Source of the DNA: an uncultured Octadecabacter sp.
Lineage (GTDB): Bacteria; Pseudomonadota; Alphaproteobacteria; Rhodobacterales; Rhodobacteraceae
Direction of reading: 5' to 3'
Length of the DNA: 64,000 nt
Assembly: GCA_937891785.1 (NCBI GenBank)
Contig: CALAGN010000017.1
Span: forward strand, 1-64,000
Of this stretch, positions 10,750 through 21,025 are shown one piece after another. The notes under the pieces were generated by a model. It did not search any database. It saw only the letters and a program-made list of their open reading frames with translations, and was not told the DNA's origin. The translations under genes and the position numbers were made by a program. Position 1 is the stretch's first letter; each line of letters opens with the position of its first letter.

Positions 10750-11334
10750 GTGGTCACACCTGAGAGCATCCTGACATTTTGGTTTGATGAGGTCGGTCCC
10801 AATGGCTGGTATGGTGGCGGTGCCGAGCTTGATGCCGAGATTCGCGACAAGTTCCTGAGTACATGGCAAGAGGCCAAGGACGGCGCATGCGGCCTTTGGC
10901 TGACTTATCCGGTTGGATCGCTGGCCTATATCATTCTGACCGACCAGTTGCCGCGCAATATGTTTCGCGACACAGGCGAGGCGTTTCAGTCCGACAAATC
11001 GGCCCGTGCGGCATCTAAAATTGCCATCAGCCGCGATTGGGACATGAAGGTCGGCGAACCGGCGCGCCACTTTTTCTATATGCCGCTGGTGCATTCCGAG
11101 AACCTGATTGATCAGGATCGCGCCGTGCGCCTGATTTGCAGCCGGATGCCTGATGCAGCAGCCGATAATCTGCGACATGCCCGCGCGCACCGTGAAGTAA
11201 TCCGCCTGTTTGGACGCTTTCCGTTTCGCAACGCGGCCCTTGAGCGTACCAGCACCAAGGCCGAAGCGGCATGGTTGTCCGAAGGCGGCTATGGGGCGGC
11301 ATTGCGCGCTGTTGATGCGGCAGCGGCGGCCTAA
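10750..11334 (+). CDS. DUF924 family protein
   Basis: The 194-residue protein carries the DUF924 hallmarks ILTFWFDEVGPNGWYGG, LTDQLPRNMFR and FFYMPLVHSE, in a helical TPR-like fold. The family is widespread but has no established function. The GTG start is supported by a very strong AAAGGAGGAGG site six bases upstream. An in-frame alternative ATG is not needed. The next gene, a diguanylate cyclase, lies 101 nt downstream. Confidence 0.9.
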   Translation: MVTPESILTFWFDEVGPNGWYGGGAELDAEIRDKFLSTWQEAKDGACGLWLTYPVGSLAYIILTDQLPRNMFRDTGEAFQSDKSARAASKIAISRDWDMKVGEPARHFFYMPLVHSENLIDQDRAVRLICSRMPDAAADNLRHARAHREVIRLFGRFPFRNAALERTSTKAEAAWLSEGGYGAALRAVDAAAAA

Positions 11335-11435
11335 ATCCCAAAACTTTGATCTAGATTGTTGGGATTTGCCCTGGTTCGATTAAGATCACGGCAAGATTTC
11401 TGCGCGATAAACACTCGAAGGACAGTTAAGCGGGT

Positions 11436-12974
11436 GTGCAGGTGAAACAGGGCAAGATCGACACGGACACGCCTGTGCCTACTTGGCAAGACGGGCTTGA
11501 TCTATCTAACGATGGCCAAGCCGACCTTGCGACCGAAATCATGAACATCATGGAGCAAGGTATCCTTGTATGGTCCGAGGACGGGATTTGTGAACTGCAC
11601 AACACCCGTATTTTCGACGTGCTTGAAATTAGTGGCGCAGACCTGACAATTGGTACGGAACGGGACGAATTTCGCGATAATTCCCTCTCGCACGGGCAGA
11701 TTTCGGATCACGATCGCGCCTGGTCGGACGCGCTGATCAAGGCGCACCAGCCCTATTCGTTCGACCTTACGCTGCCATCGGGGCGGGTCGTGCAAACCAG
11801 CGCGCGGCCTGCGCGCGGCGGCGGCTATGTTGTGACGTTTACTGACGTCTCGGAGTCGCGTCGCGTCGCGCGTGATCTGGCTAATGCAAAAATCATGGCC
11901 GAAATGGCCGAAGGTCGGGCCAAAGACATTCTGGCTACCGAACGCTCCCGCCAGGCCGAGGCCAAGATGCTGGGCAGTCTGGATGAGTGGCTTCAATCGT
12001 GTAAATCGCTTGATGAACTGTTCATGATTGTCACCAAATTCATGGATAAATTGCTGCCGGGAACCGCCGGGCAGCTCTACGTCTATTCCAACAGTCGTGA
12101 TGTCCTGGACGGGGTCTGTTCATGGCCCAGCGGTGATCTGCATGATCACATCTCACCTGATAGCTGTTGGGCGCTGCGGCGTGGGCGCGCCTACGAATAC
12201 GAGGCCGCGGCCATGTGTTTTCTGTGCGATCATGCCAAAGCTGACGGCGCGGTTGCCCCGAGCGAATATATCTGTGTGCCAATTGTTGCCCATGGCGACA
12301 CTGTTGGCCTGCTGCATATACGCTTTGATACGGGCCAAGACGGTGCGGTTCATGTGCGCGACAGCAGTGAATTTTCAGTGCGCTGCGGTGAACACATCTC
12401 GATGGCGATTGCCAATGTGAAACTCCGCGATGAATTGCACGACCAGTCCATTCGCGATCCGCTGACGGGGCTGTATAATCGGCGCTACTTTTTGGACGCG
12501 ATGCGGCGTGAAATCTCGATTTGTGACCGTAAGAAACGCTCCTTTGGGCTGGTGTCGTTTGATGCCGACAAATTCAAGAACTTCAACGATAATCACGGCC
12601 ATGACGCGGGCGACATGGTGCTGCGGGCAATTGGTAAAAAGCTGCTTGATGTTGCCACCCCCGACGAAGTGTGCTGCCGTATCGGCGGCGAGGAATTCGC
12701 GGTGATTGTGCCAAATGCCGATCTGGCGCGCACGGTCGAATTGGCCGAGGAATTGCGCGATGCGATTGCCAGCACCCAAGTACGCTATGTGGATGGGCCG
12801 TTGCCACGGGTCACCATTTCAGCGGGGGTATCGGCGTTTCCTGTTAGCGGCACGAACCCGCAAAGCCTGTTAAAAAAGGCAGATCAGGCGCTTTACCTTG
12901 CCAAGGCTGATGGGCGAAATTGTGTCCGAAGTGCTGGTGATGCGCCGCCGCCCGGGGTTGCGCCTAGGAAATAG
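11436..12974 (+). CDS. Diguanylate cyclase with PAS and GAF domains
   Basis: The 512-residue soluble protein has a PAS-like N-terminal domain (about 30-145), a short coiled-coil linker, a GAF-like domain (about 185-320) and a GGDEF domain (about 345-500) with signature GGEEF near residue 416. GGDEF enzymes make cyclic di-GMP from two GTP, so this should be a cytosolic sensor-cyclase. The four residues where an inhibitory RxxD site would lie (five before GGEEF) read TPDE, so product inhibition at that site is not expected. No transmembrane segment is seen. The GTG start at 11436 is weakly supported. Confidence 0.92.
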   Translation: MQVKQGKIDTDTPVPTWQDGLDLSNDGQADLATEIMNIMEQGILVWSEDGICELHNTRIFDVLEISGADLTIGTERDEFRDNSLSHGQISDHDRAWSDALIKAHQPYSFDLTLPSGRVVQTSARPARGGGYVVTFTDVSESRRVARDLANAKIMAEMAEGRAKDILATERSRQAEAKMLGSLDEWLQSCKSLDELFMIVTKFMDKLLPGTAGQLYVYSNSRDVLDGVCSWPSGDLHDHISPDSCWALRRGRAYEYEAAAMCFLCDHAKADGAVAPSEYICVPIVAHGDTVGLLHIRFDTGQDGAVHVRDSSEFSVRCGEHISMAIANVKLRDELHDQSIRDPLTGLYNRRYFLDAMRREISICDRKKRSFGLVSFDADKFKNFNDNHGHDAGDMVLRAIGKKLLDVATPDEVCCRIGGEEFAVIVPNADLARTVELAEELRDAIASTQVRYVDGPLPRVTISAGVSAFPVSGTNPQSLLKKADQALYLAKADGRNCVRSAGDAPPPGVAPRK

Positions 12975-13001
12975 CTGCCATGACCTCAGGTCACTGGCAG
13001 C
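12974..13001 (+). terminator. Hairpin after the diguanylate cyclase gene
   Basis: GCTGCCA (12974-12980) pairs with TGGCAGC (12995-13001), with inner TGACC/GGTCA pairs, giving about 12 bp. The T-run after it is short (CCTTTG), so termination strength is uncertain. Confidence 0.5.
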
Positions 13002-13054
13002 CCTTTGCAATTTAGTTTAGCGTCAAACTAGTTTTGTAATTGGAGGAGAGGCAC

Positions 13055-14449
13055 ATGGCTGCCAGCAATTTCGATCTTGTCGTCATCGGTGCCGGTCCGG
13101 GGGGCTATGTGGCTGCTATTCGCGCAGCACAATTGGGCATGAAGGTGGCCATTGTCGAACGTGAACTCTTGGGTGGTATTTGCCTGAACTGGGGCTGTAT
13201 TCCGACCAAGGCACTGCTGCGTAGTTCTGAAGTGTTTCACCTGATGCAGCGCGCCAAGGAATTTGGCCTTACGGCTACGGGCATCGACTATGATCTGGAC
13301 GCGGTGGTCAAGCGGTCGCGCGGCGTTGCAGGTCAGCTTTCGGGCGGCATTGGCCATCTGATGAAAAAGAACAAAATTACCGTTGTCATGGGGGCCGCAA
13401 CACTGCCTGCCAAAGGTAAGGTTAGCGTCAAAACCGACAAAGGCACCCAAGAGCTGACGGCCAAGAATATCGTTCTAGCCACCGGTGCGCGCGCGCGTGA
13501 ATTACCCGGTCTTGAGGCTGATGGCGATCTGGTCTGGACCTACAGACACGCGTTGCAGCCACCGCATATGCCCAAGAAACTTCTGGTCATAGGCTCAGGC
13601 GCTATCGGCATTGAATTTGCCAGCTTTTACAACACGCTGGGTGCTGACACGACGGTTGTCGAAGTTATGGACCGCGTGCTGCCCGTGGAAGACGCCGAAA
13701 TCAGCGCATTTGCGAAAAAGGCGTTCGTCAAGCAGGGCATGAAGATCATGGAGAAATCCATGGTCAAGCAGCTGGATCGCGCAAAAGGCAAAGTTACGGC
13801 GCATATCGAAGCGAACGGCAAAGTCGAAAAGATGGAATTTGACACAGTCATTTCTGCCGTTGGTATCGTTGGCAACGTCGAAGGCTTGGGGCTTGAGGAA
13901 CTGGGGGTCAAGATCGACCGCACCCATGTTGTGACGGACGAATTCTGCCGCACCGGCGTTGACGGGCTTTATGCCATTGGCGATATCGCAGGTGCGCCGT
14001 GGTTGGCACATAAGGCCAGCCACGAAGGTGTCATGGTTGCCGATCTGATCGCGGGCAAACACGCGCATCCGATCAAACCCGAAAGCATCGCCGGTTGCAC
14101 CTATTGCCACCCGCAGGTTGCGTCCGTCGGCTACACCGAGGCCAAGGCCAAAGAACTGGGTTATGACATCAAGGTCGGCCGGTTTCCGTTCATGGGCAAC
14201 GGCAAGGCGATTGCGCTGGGTGAACCCGAAGGCATGGTCAAAACCGTATTTGATGCCAAAACAGGCGAGCTTCTGGGCGCGCATATGATTGGCGCGGAAG
14301 TCACCGAACTGATCCAAGGCTATGTTGTCGGTCGCCAGCTTGAGACCACCGAGGAAGACCTGATGAACACCGTCTTCCCACATCCAACCTTGTCAGAAAT
14401 GATGCACGAAAGCGTGCTGGATGCTTACGGACGTGTGATCCATATGTAA
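13055..14449 (+). CDS. lpdA: Dihydrolipoyl dehydrogenase
   Basis: The 464-residue flavoprotein has an N-terminal FAD motif VIGAGPGGYVAAIRAAQLG, the redox disulfide GGICLNWGCIPTKALL, a second dinucleotide-binding motif VIGSGAIGIEFASFY and a C-terminal active-site HPTLSE. It reoxidises dihydrolipoamide in 2-oxoacid dehydrogenase or glycine cleavage complexes. The ATG at 13055 has GGAGGAG upstream; a TTG at 13040 is less likely. No E1 or E2 gene is adjacent. A strong bidirectional terminator follows. Confidence 0.96.
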   Translation: MAASNFDLVVIGAGPGGYVAAIRAAQLGMKVAIVERELLGGICLNWGCIPTKALLRSSEVFHLMQRAKEFGLTATGIDYDLDAVVKRSRGVAGQLSGGIGHLMKKNKITVVMGAATLPAKGKVSVKTDKGTQELTAKNIVLATGARARELPGLEADGDLVWTYRHALQPPHMPKKLLVIGSGAIGIEFASFYNTLGADTTVVEVMDRVLPVEDAEISAFAKKAFVKQGMKIMEKSMVKQLDRAKGKVTAHIEANGKVEKMEFDTVISAVGIVGNVEGLGLEELGVKIDRTHVVTDEFCRTGVDGLYAIGDIAGAPWLAHKASHEGVMVADLIAGKHAHPIKPESIAGCTYCHPQVASVGYTEAKAKELGYDIKVGRFPFMGNGKAIALGEPEGMVKTVFDAKTGELLGAHMIGAEVTELIQGYVVGRQLETTEEDLMNTVFPHPTLSEMMHESVLDAYGRVIHM

Positions 14450-14471
14450 GCGGCCCACGGCGGCAACAATA

Positions 14472-14505
14472 AAAAGGGCGGCTACTTTATCGGGGTCGCC
14501 CTTTT
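14472..14505. terminator. Bidirectional terminator
   Basis: The perfect 9-bp arms AAAAGGGCG (14472-14480) and CGCCCTTTT (14497-14505) carry A- and T-runs on the two sides, between lpdA and the converging VWA pseudogene. Confidence 0.85.
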
Positions 14506-14508
14506 GCG

Positions 14509-15671
14509 TTATTTGGTCACGATGATCATGCACGTACCGATCACAGTTGAATCTTGCCGCATCACATAGCGCAATTCATAGATGCCGGGTGTGTCGGGCG
14601 TGGTAAGTTCCGCGGGATTGCCACGCTGCGTGTTGGCGTAATCAATATCACGGTCATCACCCAATTCGCTGACCGTGATATCGTCATCGACATAATCTGG
14701 CCCGTTCCAGCCTACGTCAATCGTGTCACTCGGCGTGGCGGTGTCGGGCGCCATGAGGCTGACGTCCGCCTGCGTGACTTCGAACAAAGGGCCGACCCCA
14801 AGATCGTTCGTGCCGCTGACATAGCGTAGTTTCTACATGCCAGGTTCGAATGGCATTTGCAGATCAAGCAGGCTGTCGTTCTTAGTATAGGCGTGGGTTT
14901 CGTAGTCACGCTCGCCGGGGATGGCGACAACAACGCGGTTGATATCTGCATTCGTGCCAGTCCATTGGACGGGCACGGTCGCGCCAATCGGGGTAGTTGC
15001 GGGGCCGCCGACGGTGGCCAGCGGCGGGGGGGGTAAAGGGCAAGGTGACCTCACATCGCCCGCGCCTGGCGCGGTGAAGAGTGTTTCCTCGGTCAATTCC
15101 TGCACCACCCGTGTGGCGGTCGCACGGTGCGTGCCTTCTATCGCATCAAGAGGAATCAGGTTGCCAGTCTCGTTTTCGGCGATGACACGCGCATCGCTGG
15201 CGATGGTCCAAATGACCTGATCAGTGATGACTGGCCCACCCTCGCCATTCGTGGCGCGGAAAGTGCCGTCACTTACAAGGATAACCCTGGCGCTGACTTC
15301 GGTATAAAGCAGGGCCTGCGCGGCGGCGATCACGGCGTCGGTCATCGGTGTTTTGCCTAGCGGGTGGATACCCGCCACAGCCTGTGCAATTGCATCGCGT
15401 GTGCCCAGATCAGGCGCGACGATGGTTTCAATGTAAGTCAATCGCCCCGCGTGCGGTGGCCGTAAACCGTCAGGCCAATGCGCTGGTCAGCGGGGAGGGT
15501 TTGCAGCAGATCGGTGACGAGCTCTTGCGCGATGGTGATTTTGGCGACACCGTCAATCTGCCCCCACCTGGACCCCGAGGCATTCAGCACAAGGACCGTA
15601 TTCGGGCGGTCCTGCGCCGCGAGGGCAGCAGGCAACAAACACAGGCCAATAAGCAGATCAAAACGGCGCAT
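14509..15671 (-). pseudogene. Decayed secreted von Willebrand factor A domain protein
   Basis: Three reading-frame pieces join into one protein. Piece one (from 15671) has a signal peptide (MRRFDLLIGLCLLPAALAA) and a VWA start ending YGHRTRGD then TGA. Adding one base at about 15440 restores the expected ...GD-C-T-Y-I-E-T reading into piece two (to 14833). Piece two ends at an in-frame TAG (14833-14835), after which the same frame continues LRYVSGTNDLGVG to 14509. The metal-binding DxSGS motif is degraded to NASGSRW. A frameshift, a nonsense codon and a damaged motif together argue for a true pseudogene rather than one sequencing error. Intact relatives are periplasmic or lipoprotein VWA proteins. 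Confidence 0.8.
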
Positions 15672-15762
15672 TATGAAATCCTCGGATCGTTGAATACCGA
15701 AAGGAAAACACAATTGCGTCGTTCTGGGAAGTGGACGTTAAGCTGCGATATTTGGTCCGGCG

Positions 15763-16125
15763 TTAGACGACTTCGCCGCCCGCTGCGCTCCAGTGATGCA
15801 AACCGCCTAAATTTGTGACGTTTTCGTAACCCATTTGCCGCATCATTTGTACAGCCATCCCGGACCGAGCGCCCGAAGCACAATAAAGCGCGATCGGTTG
15901 GTCAGTCTTAAGGGATATGTGGCATTCTGGGCTGGCCGGATCGGCATGCATCTGCAGCGCCACCAGCGGGATTGCAACCGCGCCTTTTGCTCTGCCGGTC
16001 ATCGCGGCCTCGCTGGGATCGCGAATGTCGATCAGGGTCAGCGTTCCATCAGAGACCTGTGCTACAACGTCAGCGGCAGTGAGGCCTGCAGGGCGTTGGC
16101 TTTTTGTGCGAAGTAAGTTCAACAT
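15763..16125 (-). CDS. Rhodanese-like domain protein
   Basis: The roughly 120-residue single-domain rhodanese contains LIDIRDPSEAAMTGRAKGA and the catalytic-loop motif YCASGARSG with the persulfide-forming Cys, ending in NLGGLHHW. Such proteins transfer sulfane sulfur or act in redox sensing. The ATG at 16125 is preferred because family homology begins there; ATG codons at 16137 and 16203 would add residues unlike the family. It is divergent from uvrA; the LexA operator lies nearer uvrA. Confidence 0.88.
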   Translation of the reverse strand: MLNLLRTKSQRPAGLTAADVVAQVSDGTLTLIDIRDPSEAAMTGRAKGAVAIPLVALQMHADPASPECHISLKTDQPIALYCASGARSGMAVQMMRQMGYENVTNLGGLHHWSAAGGEVV

Positions 16126-16197
16126 GATATGTTCCATTCTTGGTGTTGCCGTTAGTAAATACATTCCAAAAATGAAATGTAAATGGGCAGCATGCAT

Positions 16198-16212
16198 GTT
16201 CACGACATGTTC
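16198..16212 (+). promoter_or_regulatory. LexA operator upstream of uvrA
   Basis: The site reads GTTC-ACGACAT-GTTC, an exact match to the alphaproteobacterial SOS box GTTC-N7-GTTC, 64 bp before the uvrA ATG. The same pattern precedes lexA in this window. Confidence 0.85.
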
Positions 16213-16276
16213 CGCATTTTGGGTTGGCGGCGCGGGCCAGTTAAACTACATCTTAACCTCTCAGTAGGGGGCCAGC

Positions 16277-19138
16277 ATGGCAGAGCAGAAATTCATCGAA
16301 GTGCGCGGCGCGCGCGAACACAATCTCAAGAACATCGACGTGGACATTCCGCGCGACCAACTGGTTGTGATTACAGGCCTTTCTGGCTCGGGAAAGTCCA
16401 GTCTCGCGTTCGACACGATCTATGCCGAAGGCCAGCGCCGCTACGTGGAATCGCTGTCTGCCTATGCGCGCCAGTTTCTGGATATGATGGAAAAGCCCGA
16501 TGTAGATCGCATTTCCGGTCTGTCGCCTGCGATTTCCATCGAACAAAAGACCACCAGCAAGAATCCGCGATCCACCGTCGGCACCGTGACCGAGATTTAC
16601 GACTACATGCGTTTGCTATTTGCGCGGGCGGGCACACCATTTTCGCCCGCCACCGGATTGCCAATCGAAGCGCAGCAAGTGCAGGATATGGTTGACCGTG
16701 TCATGGACATGGAAGAGGGCACGCGCGGCTATCTGTTGGCCCCGATCATCCGCGACCGCAAAGGCGAATACCGCAAGGAATTCCTAGAGTTACGCAAGCA
16801 AGGCTTTCAACGCGTCAAGGTCGATGGTGAGTTTTACGAGCTGGACGAACCGCCGACGCTCGACAAAAAATTCCGCCATGACATCGACGTGGTTGTTGAC
16901 CGGATCGTTGTGCGTGAAGGGCTGGAAACGAGGCTTGCCGACAGTTTCCGCACCGCGTTGGATTTGGCCGATGGCATTACGGTTCTGGAAACCGCCCCTG
17001 CAGAAGGCGAGCCGGCGCGCATTACGTTTTCCGAGAATTTCGCCTGTCCCGTATCCGGTTTCACGATTCCTGAAATCGAACCACGCCTGTTTTCGTTCAA
17101 CGCGCCCTTTGGGGCCTGCCCGGCCTGTGGCGGTTTGGGGGTCGAGCTGTTCTTTGATGAGCGCCTTGTGGTGCCAGATCCGTCGCTAAAAATCTATGAC
17201 GGGGCGCTGGCCCCTTGGCGCAAAGGAAAATCGCCGTATTTCCTGCAAACCATTGAAGCGATTGCGAAACATTTCGCGTTCGACAAGAATACCCGCTGGA
17301 TGGATCTGCCCGAAAACGTGCAGCAGGTGTTTCTTTATGGTTCGGGCGAGGAAGAGATTAAATTTCGCTATGACGAGGGTGGCCGCGTTTATCAAGTGAG
17401 CCGCGCATTCGAAGGCGTGATCCCGAACATGGAACGCCGCTATCGTGAAACCGACAGCAACTGGATTCGCGAAGAATTCGAGCGCTATCAGAATAACCGT
17501 CACTGCAAAACCTGCGAAGGATTCCGACTGCGTCCCGAAGCTTTGGCCGTCAAAATCGGTGGCCTCCATGTGGGCCACGTCGTGCAGATGTCGATCCGCG
17601 AGGCGTTTGATTGGTGCGAAAGCGTGCCTGCATCCCTGACCAAGCAAAAAAACGCCGTCGCCAAGGCGATTTTGAAAGAAATCCGCGAACGCTTGGGGTT
17701 TCTGAACAATGTCGGCCTTGAATACCTGACCTTGTCGCGCAACGCAGGCACGCTTTCGGGCGGCGAGGCGCAGCGCATTCGTTTGGCCAGCCAAATCGGA
17801 TCGGGCCTCACGGGCGTGCTGTACGTGCTGGATGAGCCGTCGATTGGCTTGCATCAGCGCGACAATTCTCGCCTGCTGATCACGCTAAAAAACCTGCGTG
17901 ATCAAGGCAATACGGTGATCGTGGTGGAGCACGACGAAGAAGCAATTCGCGAAGCGGACTATGTGTTCGATATCGGCCCGGGCGCAGGCGTGCACGGTGG
18001 GCAGATCATCGCGCAGGGCACGCCTGCGCAAATCGAGGCTAATCCCGACAGCATCACCGGCCAATATCTGACCGGCACGCGTGAAATTCCGTTCAGCGCG
18101 AACCGACGCAAGGGTAACAAGAAAAAGGTCAGCATCAAGAACGCGACGGGCAACAACCTGCGCGGCATCAATGTGGATTTTCCGTTGGCGAAATTTGTAT
18201 GCGTGACGGGTGTGTCGGGTGGCGGTAAATCGACACTGACGATTGAAACCCTGTTCAAGACGGCAAGCATGCGCTTGAACGGCGCACGGCAAACGCCAGC
18301 ACCTTGTGATCAGATCAAGGGGCTTGAGCATCTGGACAAGGTGATCGACATCGACCAGCGCGCCATTGGCCGCACGCCGCGATCCAACCCCGCGACCTAT
18401 ACGGGTGCCTTCACGCCGATCCGCGATTGGTTCGCGGGCCTGCCCGAGGCAAAGACGCGCGGTTACAAACCTGGGCGGTTCAGTTTTAACGTCAAGGGCG
18501 GGCGCTGCGAGGCCTGTTCCGGCGATGGTTTGATCAAGATCGAGATGCACTTTCTGCCCGATGTTTACGTGCAATGCGAGACCTGCAAAGGCGGGCGTTA
18601 TAACCGCGAAACATTAGAAGTTCGCTTTAAAGGCAAAAGCATAGCGGACGTTCTTGATATGACAGTTGAAGATGCACAAGCGTTTTTCAAGGCCGTCCCC
18701 AGCATCCGTGAAAAGATGGATGCACTGGTGCGGGTCGGCCTTGGCTATATCAAGGTTGGCCAATCCGCGACGACCCTGTCGGGCGGTGAGGCGCAGCGCG
18801 TCAAGCTGTCCAAGGAGTTGGCAAAGCGATCAACTGGACGCACGCTTTATATTTTGGACGAACCCACAACGGGTCTGCATTTCGAGGATACGAAAAAGCT
18901 GCTTGAGGTGCTGCACGAGCTAGTCGAGCAGGGCAACTCGGTGATCGTAATCGAACACAATCTGGATGTTGTGAAGACTGCCGATTGGATCATCGACATT
19001 GGCCCCGAAGGGGGGGACGGTGGCGGCATGGTCGTGGCTACGGGAACGCCCGAACAGGTGGCTGAAGTGGCCGAAAGCTACACCGGCCATTACCTTAAGC
19101 CGATGCTTGCAGCAAAACGGAAAGTGGCGGCCGAGTAA
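16277..19138 (+). CDS. uvrA: Excinuclease ABC subunit A
   Basis: The 953-residue protein is full length for UvrA. It has two ABC ATPase halves: Walker [10 protein letters not shown] (near 34) and GVSGGGKST (near 643), two LSGGEAQR signatures, and zinc-finger cysteine pairs (CPACGG; CEACSG with CETCKGG). It finds bulky DNA lesions in nucleotide excision repair and loads UvrB. A LexA box at 16198-16212 indicates SOS induction. A hairpin overlapping the stop codon probably terminates the transcript. Confidence 0.98.
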   Translation: MAEQKFIEVRGAREHNLKNIDVDIPRDQLVVITGLSGSGKSSLAFDTIYAEGQRRYVESLSAYARQFLDMMEKPDVDRISGLSPAISIEQKTTSKNPRSTVGTVTEIYDYMRLLFARAGTPFSPATGLPIEAQQVQDMVDRVMDMEEGTRGYLLAPIIRDRKGEYRKEFLELRKQGFQRVKVDGEFYELDEPPTLDKKFRHDIDVVVDRIVVREGLETRLADSFRTALDLADGITVLETAPAEGEPARITFSENFACPVSGFTIPEIEPRLFSFNAPFGACPACGGLGVELFFDERLVVPDPSLKIYDGALAPWRKGKSPYFLQTIEAIAKHFAFDKNTRWMDLPENVQQVFLYGSGEEEIKFRYDEGGRVYQVSRAFEGVIPNMERRYRETDSNWIREEFERYQNNRHCKTCEGFRLRPEALAVKIGGLHVGHVVQMSIREAFDWCESVPASLTKQKNAVAKAILKEIRERLGFLNNVGLEYLTLSRNAGTLSGGEAQRIRLASQIGSGLTGVLYVLDEPSIGLHQRDNSRLLITLKNLRDQGNTVIVVEHDEEAIREADYVFDIGPGAGVHGGQIIAQGTPAQIEANPDSITGQYLTGTREIPFSANRRKGNKKKVSIKNATGNNLRGINVDFPLAKFVCVTGVSGGGKSTLTIETLFKTASMRLNGARQTPAPCDQIKGLEHLDKVIDIDQRAIGRTPRSNPATYTGAFTPIRDWFAGLPEAKTRGYKPGRFSFNVKGGRCEACSGDGLIKIEMHFLPDVYVQCETCKGGRYNRETLEVRFKGKSIADVLDMTVEDAQAFFKAVPSIREKMDALVRVGLGYIKVGQSATTLSGGEAQRVKLSKELAKRSTGRTLYILDEPTTGLHFEDTKKLLEVLHELVEQGNSVIVIEHNLDVVKTADWIIDIGPEGGDGGGMVVATGTPEQVAEVAESYTGHYLKPMLAAKRKVAAE

Positions 19139-19146
19139 GGCCGCCA
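19125..19146 (+). terminator. Hairpin overlapping the uvrA stop codon
   Basis: TGGCGGCC (19125-19132) pairs with GGCCGCCA (19139-19146) around a 6-nt loop that contains the stop codon. The following sequence is moderately T-rich. Confidence 0.6.
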
Positions 19147-19153
19147 TGATTGG

Positions 19154-19357
19154 TTATTTCTTCATTTGGCAGGTGCTAAATCCGAAAACGGAATAGATTG
19201 CGCAGCTACCCATCAGACCCGTCGCCAGCGGCACTATGCCTATCAGATACAGCCAGCGGTATGCGGCATCAGCGTTAAGGAAAAAGCCTGCAAGAAGCGC
19301 GACACCAATAACGATGCGCAGGGTACGGTCAATCTGACCAACGTTGTTTTTGAACAT
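19154..19357 (-). CDS. DUF2892 (YgaP-like) small membrane protein
   Basis: The 67-residue protein starts MFKNNVGQIDRTLR and has two hydrophobic helices (about 14-30 and 36-55), ending YSVFGFSTCQ. This matches DUF2892, a two-helix module also found fused to rhodanese in E. coli YgaP. The ATG at 19357 has AAAAGGA in front; an ATG three codons upstream is less well placed. The gene converges on uvrA. Confidence 0.85.
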   Translation of the reverse strand: MFKNNVGQIDRTLRIVIGVALLAGFFLNADAAYRWLYLIGIVPLATGLMGSCAIYSVFGFSTCQMKK

Positions 19358-19447
19358 GGGGAACATCCTTTTGAGTTACGAGACAATTTTATGCCCAGTG
19401 GTGCGACGTGTCAGTGACAAGATCACCAAAGGGGCGTCGATTATTTC

Positions 19448-20575
19448 CTAAAGGTCGGTGCTGAATTCCGCGATCAGATGAGAGACTACCGCGCGCATTT
19501 GATCGGTGTGGCCGTCACCCGCAACTGCCGCCACCTGCGCCACTGCACGTTGGCGGTCCGCACTCGTGCCAAGCTTGAGGATATCACGTGCGCCCGTGAC
19601 TTCGGTTGTGCACTTCAGCGCCTCGGAGTCTTCGCCGACTAATTCAATCATTTCATCCAGCAGGTCGGCAAACGGCACGATTGCACCACGGCCAAAGTCG
19701 ATCAGCCCCTCGTTCACACCATAACGTTGTGCACGCCAGCGGTTTTCAGCCACAAGAAAATTGTCATATTGGCGCCAACGCTGGTTGTCGCGGCGCAAGC
19801 GATAGAGCATCCGGGTCAGGCATTGGATCAATGCAGCAATCGACAGCGTATGTTCGAGCCGTGGGCCAACATCGCAAATACGGGTCTCAAGCGTCGGGAA
19901 CCGCGATGAGGGCCGCAAATCCCACCAGATTTTCGATGAATCCTCGATTACGCCCAGATCGACCAGCGCTTGCACGGACCTGTCGTATTCCCCCCAGCTA
20001 TCAAGTTGCGGCGGCAACCCGGTGCGCGGCAGATTGTCGAACACCGTCAGGCGATACGAGGCCAGCCCAGTGTCTTCGCCCTGCCAGAACGGCGACGAGG
20101 TAGAAAGCGCCAGCAAGTGCGGCAGGAAATACGACATCTGCCCCATCAGATCGGCGCGTAGCGGATCGTCGTTCAGCCCAACATGAACATGCATCCCGCA
20201 GATCAGCATCCGCCGCACAACCCCGCCCAATTCGATGCGCAACTGATTATAGCGGTCTTTTTCTGTGTGGTGTTGCTGCTTCCAATCGGCCAGCGGATGG
20301 CAGGAAGCGGCGATTGGCGCGAGGTTATAGTTTTCGGCGACGTCGCGTACGGTTGTGCGCAGATGCTTCAGGTCTTGGCGCGCCTCGTCAATCGTGGCGC
20401 AGACGCCGGTGCCAATCTCGATCTGACATTGCAGGTATTCGGGGCTGACCTGTCCGCCAAGCGCCGCAGTGCATTCCTTCATCATCGCGTCGGGAACCTG
20501 TGCAAGCATCAAGCTGTCGCGATCCACGAGAAGGTATTCCTCCTCGATGCCGATGGTAAAGTCTGGTTCGTTCAT
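19448..20575 (-). CDS. ybdK: Carboxylate-amine ligase, YbdK family (glutamate-cysteine ligase-like)
   Basis: The 375-residue protein matches the GCS2/YbdK family: [12 protein letters not shown] at the N-terminus, GMHVHVGL in the core and [14 protein letters not shown]. The family shows weak glutamate-cysteine ligase activity in E. coli. The true substrate here is unknown, since the housekeeping gshA role is normally filled by another gene. It lies 15 nt after a cupredoxin gene on the same strand, so the two are likely co-transcribed. Confidence 0.9.
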   Translation of the reverse strand: MNEPDFTIGIEEEYLLVDRDSLMLAQVPDAMMKECTAALGGQVSPEYLQCQIEIGTGVCATIDEARQDLKHLRTTVRDVAENYNLAPIAASCHPLADWKQQHHTEKDRYNQLRIELGGVVRRMLICGMHVHVGLNDDPLRADLMGQMSYFLPHLLALSTSSPFWQGEDTGLASYRLTVFDNLPRTGLPPQLDSWGEYDRSVQALVDLGVIEDSSKIWWDLRPSSRFPTLETRICDVGPRLEHTLSIAALIQCLTRMLYRLRRDNQRWRQYDNFLVAENRWRAQRYGVNEGLIDFGRGAIVPFADLLDEMIELVGEDSEALKCTTEVTGARDILKLGTSADRQRAVAQVAAVAGDGHTDQMRAVVSHLIAEFSTDL

Positions 20576-20590
20576 GATCGCGCTCTTGGG

Positions 20591-20923
20591 TTAGGAGGCG
20601 TTAATCACGCCCTGCATCGCGGGGTGAAAGGCGCATTTGTAGGGATGCGCACCCACCAACTGAATGGTAATTTCGCCTGTATCGCCATTGTTGAGGCGCC
20701 CGGTGTCAAAACTGCCGTCTTCGGCGGTGCCGGTGTGGGGCGCATTGTCGACATTGCTAAAGACAACGGTGTCACCGACCGCAACATCAAGCGTTTCCGG
20801 CGAGAAAGCAAAACCTTCGATGGTGATCGTATGCGTCGCGGCGTGGGCGCGTGTGCCCATAAGCGCGAGCGGTGCAACAACCAGCCCGCCCAATATGGTC
20901 CGTCTGTTCATCTCAATCATCAT
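20591..20923 (-). CDS. Exported cupredoxin (amicyanin/plastocyanin-like)
   Basis: The roughly 110-residue blue-copper protein has a twin-arginine-type signal (MNRRTILGGLVVAPLALMG, cleavage near AHA) and then a cupredoxin domain. Copper ligands are visible as His in NAPHTGT and Cys, His and Met in YKCAFHPAMQG. It should be a periplasmic electron carrier. The start is set at the ATG five bases after AAAGGAGG; the next ATG is equally possible. The electron-transfer partner cannot be told from the context (ybdK downstream). Confidence 0.9.
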   Translation of the reverse strand: MMIEMNRRTILGGLVVAPLALMGTRAHAATHTITIEGFAFSPETLDVAVGDTVVFSNVDNAPHTGTAEDGSFDTGRLNNGDTGEITIQLVGAHPYKCAFHPAMQGVINAS

Positions 20924-21025
20924 CGCAACCTCCTTTGGGTTCATTTACAGAGTGTGCGGTGGAATGACCCTATGATCAAGGTGTGGTTGGCGCAGGTCAC
21001 AATTTTGCGACCTGCGCCTGATTGC

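Noticed and set aside
13595..14383. 262-codon open frame on the minus strand
   Set aside because: It is antisense to lpdA, without recognisable motifs.
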